64,000 nucleotides of DNA from Leucaena leucocephala. Lineage: Eukaryota > Streptophyta > Magnoliopsida > Fabales > Fabaceae. Shown here piece after piece: positions 1-11,460 of this stretch. Each line of letters begins with the position of its first letter. The first letter of the stretch is position 1. Made by a program: the position numbers and the translations under genes. The stretch is taken from NCBI GenBank assembly GCA_037074615.1, contig CM073547.1, positions 15,530,501 through 15,594,500 of the forward strand, in the 5' to 3' direction. The notes under the pieces were generated by a model. It searched no databases. It was not told where the DNA came from and saw only the letters and a program-made list of their open reading frames with translations.

Positions 1-821
1 GCAAAAATATTATTTAGATTTGAAAACAATAAGAGAAAAAAATGACAAAAAATTTTGATTTTTGAAGAGAAAAAATGAATGCAAAATATGTAACAATGAG
101 AAGTTAAAAACTTAAAAGTTAAAAAAAAAAACAGAATTTATTTTGTTGCACTATTCTACTAGCATCAAAATCAAGCGTGGAAGCTGAAGAGAAAAAAAAT
201 AGTTTTATTGTTTTAATTATTATAGGTGAATTTGAAATATTTAAAAAAGTTGTAGGTATTTTAAACAATATGTGGCTAAAGTTTTATCACCCCTTCAAAA
301 AACTCTACTTTTGGAGGTAGAGAAATAGGAGGAGAACACCACAAGACAAAAATGTTAACCTCTCTTATTTTTTATTTTTTTTAACCAAACACACTTATTT
401 TTATCATACCTTCTTTTCCTTTTCCAAAACACCCAACCAATAATGACTAATTTAAATAGGACAAGAGGAGTAACTTTTATAAATTTTCCTTTCTTTAATA
501 AATTAGAAACACTATCACTTCATAGTTCTACTTTGCCTCCATATTTAACAACGAGAAAAGTACATTTGGATAATCAATTGTGCACCAAAAGTTTCGTTTA
601 TTTCAGTCTTATATTTGGATTAAATTTTGTTTAATAGATTTTAAAAAAATAGATTTTCAGCGTACAATAGATTGTTATAAAATTAGATAGTGTCTTAGAT
701 TAATTTTTAAAAATGATATTAATAAATTAAAAGTGGTAATAAAGGTAAAAATATACTCGTGCTCTTTTTCTAAGAGTGCAACCAATACTATATGTTTTTT
801 TAGATTAAAATACTTATGAAC
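1..821. other. AT-rich non-coding DNA
   Basis: No convincing gene is seen. The only open frames are short (about 63 codons), low in complexity and have no recognisable domain. The stretch ends at the left target duplication of the hAT-like element. Confidence 0.6.
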
Positions 822-1486
822 TAGGGGTATACATAATGCCTATATGTCCGATTAGCTTCCCTGAGTCCGGGAAAATTGCCCAACTTAGCCCCAAAAAAAT
901 AGTTAGAAATATATTTGGGTAGGGCCGGGTCAGGTCAAATATCGGGTAGGGTAGGATATCAGGTAAAGTATTTTGCCTTGCCTATTTGGCCGGCCCTATA
1001 TATGTTATTATTTTTTTCTAAAGTTTTATTTCTTTTATTAGCTTATCCTATTTATAACTCTACACTTTTTACTTTAGCTGACAATTCTCTACGCTTATTT
1101 TTAAAGTTTTAAACATAATTCTTATATTTATGTAGATATCAAAGTTGCTCATATGTTTTACTTGTCAAGCATTCGATGATTGGTGTTGTAATATCGCTAT
1201 AGATATCTGACCTTGCTACAGATATCCCATGCTTTATTATCTTTTGTTACCTTATTTTTAATGAATTATAGATATTATTTAACTCTTGAAGACATAAATA
1301 TTATATTATTTTAGAAGTTTATGATTATAAATTTTTTCTACAATATAAGTAGGGCATCACGATTAGGGCATGTAAGCCCACTCATGCTCAGCCCGCCAAT
1401 GCCTAATCTAAAATAGTTAAAGCTTTTTTCAGGTAAGACACTGAGCAAAGAGTTATCTTACTCAGTTCTGCATATGCACACCCCTA
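822..1486. mobile_element. Non-autonomous hAT-like element (665 bp)
   Basis: The left end reads TAGGGGTATACATAATG. The right end is the imperfect inverse, CATATGCACACCCCTA. The flanks carry an 8 bp near-identical duplication: TTATGAAC at 814-821 and TCATGAAC at 1487-1494 (7 of 8 match). Imperfect terminal repeats starting TAGGGGTGTGCA with 8 bp target duplications are typical of plant hAT elements. Inside is G-rich sequence near the left end, its C-rich counterpart near the right end, and no transposase frame, so it is a deletion derivative or MITE. Similar left ends occur near 38,416 and 38,930. Confidence 0.75.
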
Positions 1487-1494
1487 TCATGAAC

Positions 1495-2421
1495 ATTTAT
1501 ATGAAACTGTTAAAGGGAAGTAAGAAATTGATTCCTGAATGATTGAGTTTGAGTAGGTTTTCTTGTGTAAATTAGATTTGGTTAACTTGGATTACATTTG
1601 CTTAATTGAATGATCTTGTTCATGTGTGTTATGAATGCAACTGGAATATTCAGATCTGTTTCCGTTAAATTTACAACCAGCTAGTTTATTCTTTATAAAT
1701 CTGCAGGTTCGAGGTTCTTGAATCAATGAATTAGGCTGGAAATCTGATTGGTAATTGGATTTTTAATTGACTTGGCTTGAGACTCTAATCCTAAGAAAGT
1801 TAGGAAGGTTGCATCACCATTCTAAGGGATCTTCTATCAATTTGAATTCTTCATTCTTGCTCTCTTGTTCCTCTGAGTTTGACTTTTGCATAAAAGAAAC
1901 TATAAACATCAGTTGCAATTACCTTGCTATTCTGTCATCATTTGTGATTAACTTGCTCTCACTTAATTAGCCAGAACTTCTAGGTATTTGGAATCCACCT
2001 AGGTTGTACTGCTATATTACATCGTTAACATAGTTAACATAGTTTTATTTAGTAGATCCTACCACAGATTTGATCAAATTGAGGGCACTACGCAAATAGG
2101 AAACAATAAAACATGTACAGTTGTTTTGAGCTTCTTGTTTTTGGAAACACATTTCTATTTTGTTTGTTTTACAAAACATTTCCTTAAAAGCATATAACTA
2201 AAGAAGTTAATTTATCTTTTAAAATAAAAATTATTTCTAAAACAAGAAAATCAATAGAGTTTCAATTTATTTTTGTTTATTCTGGCAATGAAAAAAATGA
2301 TATTATTTATTGATCCATTCATCTTAATATTTGGTCTCAACTTACTTTGTTTGGTGACCCCTTTTATGAAGGGAACGGACTGAATTGAGGAGGTGGTCTG
2401 CCTTACGTTTTCTTTTTTTGA

Positions 2422-2471
<50 letters not shown>

Positions 2472-2739
2472 TACTTCATTAACTCAAATTTATTCGACTT
2501 TAACGCGTGGGGTCAAGGGAGTTTATTTTGGGACACGATCCTTCGGGTAGCTAAAATATCAAATGATTAAATTCAACAAATTTCTAATAAGTGGGAGTGT
2601 CCAATAATGTACCCCTTCTTTTACTATATTATTATAAGAAAGTTTTAATTAACCTATACCTAACAACGCAATCAATTCATCATATTAAAATAGGGTCAAA
2701 TTTACAAACAAATTGTTAGTTAAAGAATGATGTTAGTAA
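1495..2739. other. Non-coding DNA between transposons
   Basis: No gene is recognised. Apart from a pure AT microsatellite the stretch is unremarkable AT-rich sequence. The 67-codon frame at 1767-1970 has no domain signal. Confidence 0.5.
2424..2469. repeat. (AT)n microsatellite
   Basis: About 23 uninterrupted AT dinucleotides. Likely length-polymorphic. Confidence 0.95.
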
Positions 2740-3250
2740 TAGTTAAAAACCACTAGAAATTACTTTCTGTTAGAAATATTTCCCGTGGTTCCTTGAAACA
2801 CTAGAGAGTGTATGGTGGTTGGCGGGAGACAAAATTTTTAGAATAGCACCAGAATTTTTGGCATAGGGTAATATCAATAAATGTGGGGCCAAAGTTTAAG
2901 TTTTTGAAATATTTTTCCCGCGTTTAAACTACAAAATTTAATTTCATTTCATGTGAAACAAATAAAAAAATATTTTTTTATTATTATAAAATATGATATT
3001 ATTAATTAAAAAATTATTAAATATATTATATGAGATGATTATGTGGATAGGTGTAATTAACAATGTATTCCAAGTTGTATATAAAAATATATTGTGATAA
3101 ATAATAAGTGATTAAATTATGATTGTGTCATATGAGTTAAATTTAATTTTTTAAGAAAATTGAGTTAGATATACAAGAATTGGAGATGAGATAATTTGTA
3201 GGGTTGAACTTCAATTCATAAGTTGAAAGAGTGGTTGGATTAGTTGAGAT
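2740..3250. repeat. Left arm of CACTA-1 (inverted copy of right arm)
   Basis: It shares long stretches with the reverse complement of 21837-22330. Shared landmarks include GGTGGTTGG, the ATTATATGAGATG block, TGTAATTAACAATGTA and GTAGGGTTGAAC. The outermost CACTA terminus was not found next to it, so the arm is truncated on the left. Confidence 0.7.
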
Positions 3251-3479
3251 GAATAAAGAAAATCTGAAAGAAAAAATATAAGTATGTTAATAAAGTATAA
3301 ATAAAGGTAAATACAATAAATAAAGTTGTACAACATAAATAAAGTCTTACCATATAAAGAAAAAAGGAGGAGGAGAAGTAGAGAAAAATGAATTTTAAAG
3401 AAAGACATGAAGGAGAGGAGAGGAAAATAAAGATGTACACATTTAATTTATATATAAGAAGAAATTATTACATGAGTGA

Positions 3480-3800
3480 TAAAGATCATTGATTATATTA
3501 TTCTTGATCATCATCTTGCCTGGAAGGAGAAATTAAAAAAATTATTGTTCGGATTATAAAATATATTTATGAAAAAGTTGAGTACCATATTATTTAATAA
3601 AAGAAATATACTTGACAATGACTAAATTATCATCTCCTTGAGGGAAGAAGTCTTCAAAATTCGTTGGTTGGAATAGCTCACTATCACAAGTAATGTCACC
3701 ATCACCTATGTCATAAAGATATCGAGGTTTGAGGTAGACGGCCATATTCCAGTCTTTATGCTCTCGTCCTACACATAGTAAACTTATCTATGATCACCAG
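3480..3800 (-). pseudogene. DUF4216-like CACTA transposase tail remnant
   Basis: This stretch is clearly homologous, in the same direction, to 39290-39600 in the second copy of the family. There the minus strand encodes a segment with the pattern VVHLKPQDLYDMG, the C-terminal part of the DUF4216 region found in plant CACTA transposases. No intact frame remains here. It lies tail to tail with the plus-strand Transposase_24 remnant that begins just to its right, unlike the same-strand order in the second copy. Confidence 0.55.
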
Positions 3801-3829
3801 CGGACGTGTGTTGATGCTGCTGGGTGATT

Positions 3830-4280
3830 TAAGCCAACCAACTAGGGGTAGGGGCTAGCTGTACAGCAAGTACGTGAGCCTAATTGGTAGGTAATGGACC
3901 CTGCTATTGATTCACGCGAAGGATTGGAAGAAGGTCGAAGTGTTGTAGAAGGATGTAGCCTTGGAGATTATCAAGGTAAGATATATTTTTTATTTAAAGT
4001 AATTGATTAGTTAATTAATTAATTAATTATTTAATTAATCTATATTAATATAGATTTTTAGATAGATTTAATATAGATATTATATATAGATTTAATGTAG
4101 ATTATATATAATTTGTATTAAATGTACATAATCTATATAATATCTAAATTTTTGTCTTTTATTTAATTATATGAAAATTTATAATGGGAGAAGAAATGAA
4201 GATGGATACCCTCAAGAGGATAGGGGCAGCTTGGAAGAACCAGAAGGGGATATGTGGTGGGAGAAGAACAACAACGGGAT
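3830..4280 (+). pseudogene. CACTA Transposase_24-type gene, 5' part (split by copia)
   Basis: Translated pieces read like the plant Transposase_24 (Ptta/En/Spm) family: QPTRGRG, LYSKYV, KDWKKV and ALEIIKV, then a GTAAG donor. The next exon starts near 4190 and includes DTLKRIGAAWKNQKG. A homologous minus-strand copy is at 40800-41040 (LYSKYLALGKQWT, AWELIKV). The frame has stops and is cut at 4280 by the copia insertion. It resumes at 16089. Confidence 0.6.
4276..4280. repeat. Target-site duplication of copia (left)
   Basis: GGGAT here pairs with GGGAC at 16089-16093 (4 of 5 match), as expected for an old Ty1/copia insertion. Confidence 0.6.
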
Positions 4281-6069
4281 TGTTGAAAAATATGTTTTGA
4301 TAATGTCAAATAACAAAAAGTCTTCAATGATACTAAGAATGATTTAAAGATACTAGAAATATTTTCATTTGTTGGTCCATTCTAAAAATGTTTAGTAGTA
4401 TGTTTTGAACAAAGGATATTTTTGAAAAACAGAGAGTTATATTATTTTCTATGCTTATACATTGTTAAAAGAAGAAGTTAGTTGAGTTAATTGATTAATT
4501 ATTCGATTATTGATACTTAATCAATTAATATCAATTAATCAATTGGTTATTAAATTAATGTAAATGCAACATTCTATTTTACATAGGAAAATCAATTAAT
4601 CGATTAGTTAATCAATTAATAAGTAACTATTAATCGATTAAGTGTTCGATTAATGTCAAGAGCTTGTCTTATAAAATTGAATTCATAAGTCAATTAATCG
4701 ATTGGATAATTGATTAATTATAATTAATCGATTAATCTATTGAAAACAAAATTTTCATTGCACAAGAATATTACTATTAATCGATTGGTTAATTGATTAA
4801 TTTATATTAATCTGTTAACTATTTAATTAATCACTAAAGTATCCAATTTGTGAAATTCAAATATAAGACAATTAATTGAGTGAGTAATCGATTAATTTGC
4901 ATTAATAGATTAACTATTCGATTAATTTGTGTTAAAATATTTTCTAACTCAATTCTTCTAAACACATTAATTGACTAGGCATTCGATTAATTTATATTAA
5001 TAGATTATTTAATCGATTAACTTCATAAACTTCAATATATATCTATTTTAAGCTACAAACTGATTATCATATTTCATGTAATTGATTTAAGTGATAATAT
5101 GCATATATTTCTAATTATTAATCTTGTTAAATCCTTTGAGAAACTTTCCTTACTAAAATTACTTTTTATATGCTTGAATAGTCATATTAGTGTGATGTTC
5201 TATTTTCCATTTTACACATTATCTTAACATTGATTTATTTAATTGATTAGATAATCGATTAATACATAATATATTTTATGAATAACCATATGAATTTGAT
5301 TATAAACTTAATCTTTGATAACTAGTTATTCATTAACAGTTCATATACTCAGTTAATGCTTCAACGACTAATGTATCCTTTTGATTGAGTGTATTTAGAA
5401 AATGCTATGAATTCAAAATGATGAAGGCTAGTCGCAATAGAAACTTTCTACTTCTAGCAATGCATTAAATGCATACATACCTGTCAGGGACCAACCATGC
5501 CTTCACTTTATCGGTTACAAATCTGAGTCTAACAGTTACAATCAAAGTAAATGTTATTTAAGGACTCAACATTGAATGAAGGAAGCAACCAACTAACCAA
5601 AATCAACTTATGAATTTATTACATTATCAGTTTTCTTCATTCTCTATGTGTAACCTGACATTTATTGAGTTTCAGTGTGTATCAACATATATACTCTTGA
5701 GAGAGATTGAGAATAACTTTTCTTTCATTTTGTTTGCTTAAGAGATATGTTCTCTTAAGCTGGGATTATAACATTTAGGGAAAGTAAGGGGGAGTAATTA
5801 AAGAAGTCATTTACTATACTGAAGGTGCTAAGAGCCCGTTGAAATCTTAGAGAATAGTTAAAATCTCATAAGATCTCTGAGGACTTGCGTAGGACAAGAG
5901 TTTCATCTGAACTAGTATAAACTGATACGTGTTCCCTCAGTGAAATCTCTCTGAACTTTATTTTATTTCATCAATCATATTCTTGCTTTTAGTTAAATTT
6001 AAATGTCCGTTAAATTTTCTAAAACACTCAATTCACCTTCCTCTTGGGTGTGTCTACCTAGAACTAATA
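4281..6069 (+). repeat. Left LTR of copia (about 1.8 kb)
   Basis: It begins TGTTGAAA and ends CTAATA just before the primer-binding site. It is aligned with the right LTR over its length except for the nested insertion there. It is full of short palindromic variants of ATTAATCGATTAAT between about 4490 and 5270. Confidence 0.8.
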
Positions 6070-6071
6070 TT

Positions 6072-6083
6072 TGGTATTAGAAC
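6072..6083 (+). other. Primer-binding site
   Basis: TGGTATTAGAAC lies 2 bp after the left LTR. It closely matches the common plant sequence TGGTATCAGAGC, complementary to the 3' end of initiator tRNA-Met. Confidence 0.75.
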
Positions 6084-6120
6084 ATATCTCTTTGAAAAGA
6101 TATAACAATCTCAAGAGAGA

Positions 6121-7200
6121 TCCTAAATCTATGGTAGGATTTGGAGATAGTTAATTACCAGAGGGAATCTCTACAATAAAACCTCCAAGCTTCAATGGAG
6201 AGAATTTCATATTCTAGAAAATGAGGATGAAGACCTTTATTAAAGCCTCTGAGTATAGACTTTGGGATGTGATAAAAGATGGAAACTAAATTTCAACCAA
6301 AATTGTACAAAGATTAAATTCCAAATCACCGAAATGAATTTAATGACAACAACAAAAAGATGATATTTCTCAATGATAAGGCAATCAATATTATAACATA
6401 TGGCTTGATTCAGAAGGAGTACTTTAGAGTATCCAGTTTGGAAATGGCAAAGGAGATATGGGAAGCACTTGAAGTAGCCCATGAAGGAAGTTCTGGAGTA
6501 AAAGAAAATAGAGTCAATACATTCAATATAGAGTTTGAGCTTTCAAAATAGCTGATGGAGAGAGCATCCAGGATATGGAAGTAAGGTTTTGACATTTGAT
6601 CAATTATCTGACAGCACTTGGGCAATCATATAGCCCAAGAGATCAAGTACATAAGATTCTCGATGGTCTTATGAAAGAATGAGAACCAAAGGTCACTACA
6701 ATCTAAGAAGCAAAAGGAGAATCTATAAAGTTTGTCACTGCTCTGTTTGAAAGTTTAACAGAATATGAGAGCAAACAAAAGTATAAGAAAGATATCAAAG
6801 AAAAAGAAAAGCATAGAAAAGAGATTTCTTTTAAAGATGTAGACAATGACATTGATGAAGAACTGGAAGACGATGAGATGGGTCTCATAGTACAAAGATT
6901 CAAAAAATTCTACCGAAATCAAGCAATGAGAAGTTCCAACCAAAAGGGGCATCTTCATCAAAAGAACAAAGAGATCATCTTATCTATTACGAGTGTAAAA
7001 GGCTGGGTCACTTAAGGACGAATATCCTCAACTTTCTAAGAAAGATAAATAAAAGAAGAAAGAAAGATTTCAAAAGAGGAAAGCATTATTAGGGGAGAAA
7101 GTTCATCAAAAAGTAGAGACAATGACGATAAAGAGAAAGCAAACATATATCTGGTTGCTCAAGAAGAACACGAGTCAGAGACAAAGAGGTAATAAATGCC
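6121..7200 (+). pseudogene. Copia gag remnant
   Basis: Near 6160-6260 a translated frame reads KPPSFNGENF and, after a stop, KMRMKTFIKAS, matching the start of plant copia Gag. The longest open piece (6360-6551) includes AKEIWEALEVAHEGSSGVKE, the typical UBN2-type Gag core. Near 6980-7010 there is a zinc-knuckle remnant, YYECKRLGHLR. It lacks part of the CX2CX4HX4C cysteine set. Several stops and frameshifts show it is non-functional. Confidence 0.75.
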
Positions 7201-7559
7201 AAACCCACCTATGATGAATTATTTTCTGAATATAATTAATTACACTCTAAATTCATTAAGTTAGAAAAAGAGTTAGTAAACTCGAAAAAAGAAAATTTGG
7301 AGTTTAGAAAAGATAAATAAATCACCTGAGGCTATATCAAAATGTACTAATTGTGAAGATTTGAAAAGAAAAATAGAGAGTTACCAAGACTCTCGAGAAA
7401 TTTACTAAAAGTAATGAAATACTTAATATCTAACTTGAAAATCAAAGAAATGCCTTTGATAAATCTGAAATAGGATATGACCCTAACTTAGATAAATAAA
7501 AAGGAAAAAAATTAAGAAACAAATCATATTTGTAATGTTTTAGACACAATGTGCATACT

Positions 7560-10500
7560 TTAAATATATTTGCTCAATATTCATATTGCAATCGTAAGGG
7601 TCACTCTACTACCTCTTGTTATCACAAGAAGAATGGACCCTACGACACATTGAAATGGGTACCTAAAGGTACTTATATACCTAAGGAAATCCAAACTAAC
7701 ATAAAATAACCCAAGAAAGTCTGGGTACCTAAATCTAACTAATTTTGTTTCAGGTTTGTCTTAAGCATCCAAAAATAACAAATGATACATTGACAGTGGA
7801 TGCTCCAAACTATGACTAGAGATGCAAAAAAGTTTCTCAAGCTTTATGATAAAAAAGAAGGCAAAGTAAGCTTTGGTGGAAATCAATCCAGAAAGAATGT
7901 TGGAATTGGAGAGTGGGAAGCAAAGAAGGGGTGAAAGTAGAAGATGTGTACTACGTGTAAGGACTATGCCATAACCTCTTCAGTGTAAGTTAAGCTATGG
8001 ACAAAGATAATTGAATCATTTTTTACTCAGAAGAATATGTGATAGTAAGCAAGAAAGACCTCCCAATTAACAAAGAAAACTTGAAAGTAAAACTTTGTGC
8101 TCCAATGAATGGTAACTATTATACTATCTCTATTAATTCTGATTCACTTGAAAATTATTTTCTTAGTAAATCAGAAGAAAGTTGGTTATGACACAAGAGA
8201 TTAGCTTAGGTGAACATGCATCAAGTTTTAAAATTGGTTAAAAATGATTTAGTAATTAGTCTACCTAAAGTTAAATATGAAATTGATATTGTTTATGATG
8301 CTTGTCAAAAGGGGAAACTAGTAAAGTCCTCTTTTAAATTAAAGAAGTCTCAACTGAAAGAATACTCCAATTAATTCATATGGATTTGGTCAATCATCAA
8401 GAGTCAAAAGTTTTGGGAGAAACTTATATGCTTTGGTGATAGTTGATGGCTATTCAAGATTTACTTAAACTTTATATCTTTTCTCTAAAAATGAAACTTT
8501 TAATGCGTTTGTTGTGTTTGACAAAACGGTTCAAAAATGAGAAGGGTATGAACGGTTCAAAAATGAGAAGGGTATGTCTATCAGGACTGATCACGGAGGA
8601 TAATTTGAAAACATTGAGTTTTCTTAATTCTGTGACAACTATGGAATTGGTCACAACTTCTCTGCACCAAGAACGCCACAACAAAATAGAGTTGTTGAAA
8701 GAGAGAATAGACTTCTCACAAATTTGTCTAGAGCAATGCTCAATGACAAGGGTGTCTCACAAATATTCTGGGCAAAAGTTATGAACACAACATGTTATAT
8801 CTGCAACCGAGCCTAAATTAGACCAATACTATATGAGCTCTACAAAGAACATAAACCTAATCTCACTTATCTGAGAATATTTGGGAGCAAATGTTTAATT
8901 TATAACAACAAATAAAACTTGGGTGAATTCAATCCTAAATCTGATGAGGGTATTTGTCTTTGTTATTCTAATCATAGTAAAGCATATAGACTTTTTAATA
9001 AAAGAACATTTACAATAGAAAAGCCTGTGCATGTAGTATTTTCTGAAATAGAACCAATTTCAAAATGTCTAGATGATGAAGTTGAGATAATAAAGGGTCT
9101 TGAAACACTAGAATTAAACAAAGAACCCATAGTTGATCAATCAAGTAGTCAGCCTAATGAGTATGAAAAAGATCAACCTAGAGACTGGAAATATAATAGA
9201 AATCATTCTTTAGACTAGGTTATTGGTAAAATCGATCAAGGACTAAAAACCCAGAGACAAGTGTTCAATGAAGTACATTTCTCTACATTTATTTCTAACA
9301 TTGAACCCACCAACATAGATGAGGCACTATTAGATGAGTTTTAGATTGTTGCAATGTATGAAGAATTAAATCAATTAGAATGTAATTAAGTTTGAGAATT
9401 GGTACCTAGACCCAATGACTATCTACTCATCAGAACTAAATGGGTATTCAAGAACAAATTTCTGCTATAATAATTAAAAATAAGGCTATATTAGTGGTAA
9501 AAGGCTATAACCAAGAATAAGGAATAGATTATGAAGAAACCTATGTTCTAGTGGCCAGATTGGATGCTATATGAATACTCTTAGCCTTTATTTATATTAA
9601 AAATTTTAAACTCTATCAAATAGATGTCAAAAGTGCTTTCCTTATTAATTTTATAATGGAAGAGGTATACATAAAACAACCTCATGGATTTGAAGATCAC
9701 CATTGTTCAAATCCTATGTATAAACTTAAGAAAGCATTGTAAGGGTTAAAACAAGTTCCTAGAGCTTGGTATGATTGTCTCAGCAAGTTTTTGATAGAAA
9801 AGACTTTGAAATAGGAAAAGTATATAATACTTTGTTTATCGAAAGAAATAAATATGATTTTTTAGTAGTTTAAATTTATGTTGATGATATTATCTTTGGT
9901 TCTATTAATGAGGATCTTTGTCAAGAGTTTGCTAAGATAATGTAGGGAGAATTTGAGATATCCATGATGGGAGAACTGAATTTCTTTCTTGGACTTCAAA
10001 TCAAACAACGATCGAATGTCATCTTTATCTCTAACACAAAGTATTTGAAGGAGCTACTGAAGAAGTTTGAATTGAATCAAGCTAAAAGTGTATTAACTTC
10101 GATGAGCACAAATGCTATGCTAGATAAAGATAAGATAGGGCAAGGCTTCACCATTACAAAATATCGATGAATGATTGAGTCTTTCCTCTACCTCACTGCA
10201 AGCAAACCAAACATACAATTTAGTGTGGGGATATGTGCAAGATATCAAAACTACTACAAAAGAATCCCATGCCAAAGTTGTAAAAAGGATATTCAGACAT
10301 CTAATGGAAACCATTGAACTTGGTGTATGGTTTCCCAATAGAGGAGTATAATACTTGGTAGTATACTCAGACTCTGACCATAGAGGATACAAAACTGATA
10401 GGAAAAGTACTAGAAGACAATGTGAGTTCCTTGGTGACTGTCTTATATCATGGTTCAAAAAGAAGCAATTCACGGTGGCCATTAAGCTGAGTATGTAGTT

Positions 10501-10770
10501 GTTGGTAGTTGTTGTTCACAAGTACTGTGGCTCAAACAATAATTTCAAGATCTAAGAATAATGTTAAACGAGATTCCAATTCTCTGTGACAATACAAGCA
10601 CAATTAGTATGTCAAAGGATCCTGTGCTTCATTCCTGAACAAAGCACATTGATATTAGACACCACTTTATAAGAGACCACGTGCAAAAGAAAGATATAAA
10701 AGTTAAAATCATTCTACTCATCTTTAACTAGAAGATATTTTTACCAAGCCACTTGCTCTAGATCAATTCA
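7560..10770 (+). pseudogene. Copia pol remnant (protease, integrase, RT, RNase H)
   Basis: Motifs appear in copia order over several frames. There is a KWVPKGTYIPKE spacer near 7650 and a protease-type DSGCSKHMT remnant near 7790. A GAG-pre-integrase segment lies at 8200-8340 and integrase pieces at 8370-8830. Reverse transcriptase starts near 9390 (TKWVFKNKF) and includes YVDDIIFGS near 9880 and MMGELNFFLGLQI near 9970. RNase H pieces include YSDSDHRGYKTDRKSTRR near 10370 and TKHIDIRHHFIRDH near 10640. Numerous stops and frameshifts interrupt it. The open fragments 8443-8784, 8919-9218 and 9964-10170 are parts of this pseudogene. Confidence 0.85.
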
Positions 10771-11445
10771 ACTACATTAGGAGAGAATTGGGAATGGTAA
10801 ATCCTACTGAACTGCAAGGATTATATTTAACTTACAAAGTTTCTTTTAAGATTACTTCAACATTCATATTTTCAAAATAGTTGTTCTTTAATATGTTTTG
10901 ATGATTAAAGTTACTAACTTAAGCATTGGAGTGTATAGTTAAATTTTTACAGGATTCTCTATTACAAAATTGAAAAACAAAATCAAATGAAGGATAGATT
11001 AATCGAATATCTGATCGACTAATCTATTATAAGTTGTGGAAGACGTTGTTTTACAATCAACCTCATTTCTTTAAAACTTAAGGCATCCATACCATTAAGG
11101 GTGAGTTTTTTGCCTTCAATGCTCTAATAGATAGCAAATGGTTCAAAAGGAAGAAAAATCAAATGAGCATTCAAAGTTTCTAAAGGTGGTTGCCAAAGCT
11201 ACACGCTAAACTTTCTTTTTTACAGACCAGAAGCAAGAAAAGAAGATCACTACAACATCTTGCTGAAATCAAATGAGCATCTCTAAACTTTCTATATTTA
11301 TTTTAAATGTTTGCTCCATCTCTTTCATTTAACATAATGCTTCTAACTTTTACATCATGCTTATGTTTATTTGGTATACTTCAAACTTTTATTGATGACA
11401 AATATGGGAGAAAAATAGTATTTTTCTATAATGATTTGCCATCAT

Positions 11446-11460
11446 AAAAAAGGGAAAGAT
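11446..11460 (+). other. Polypurine tract
   Basis: AAAAAAGGGAAAGAT directly precedes the right LTR at 11461, the expected plus-strand priming site. Confidence 0.8.
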
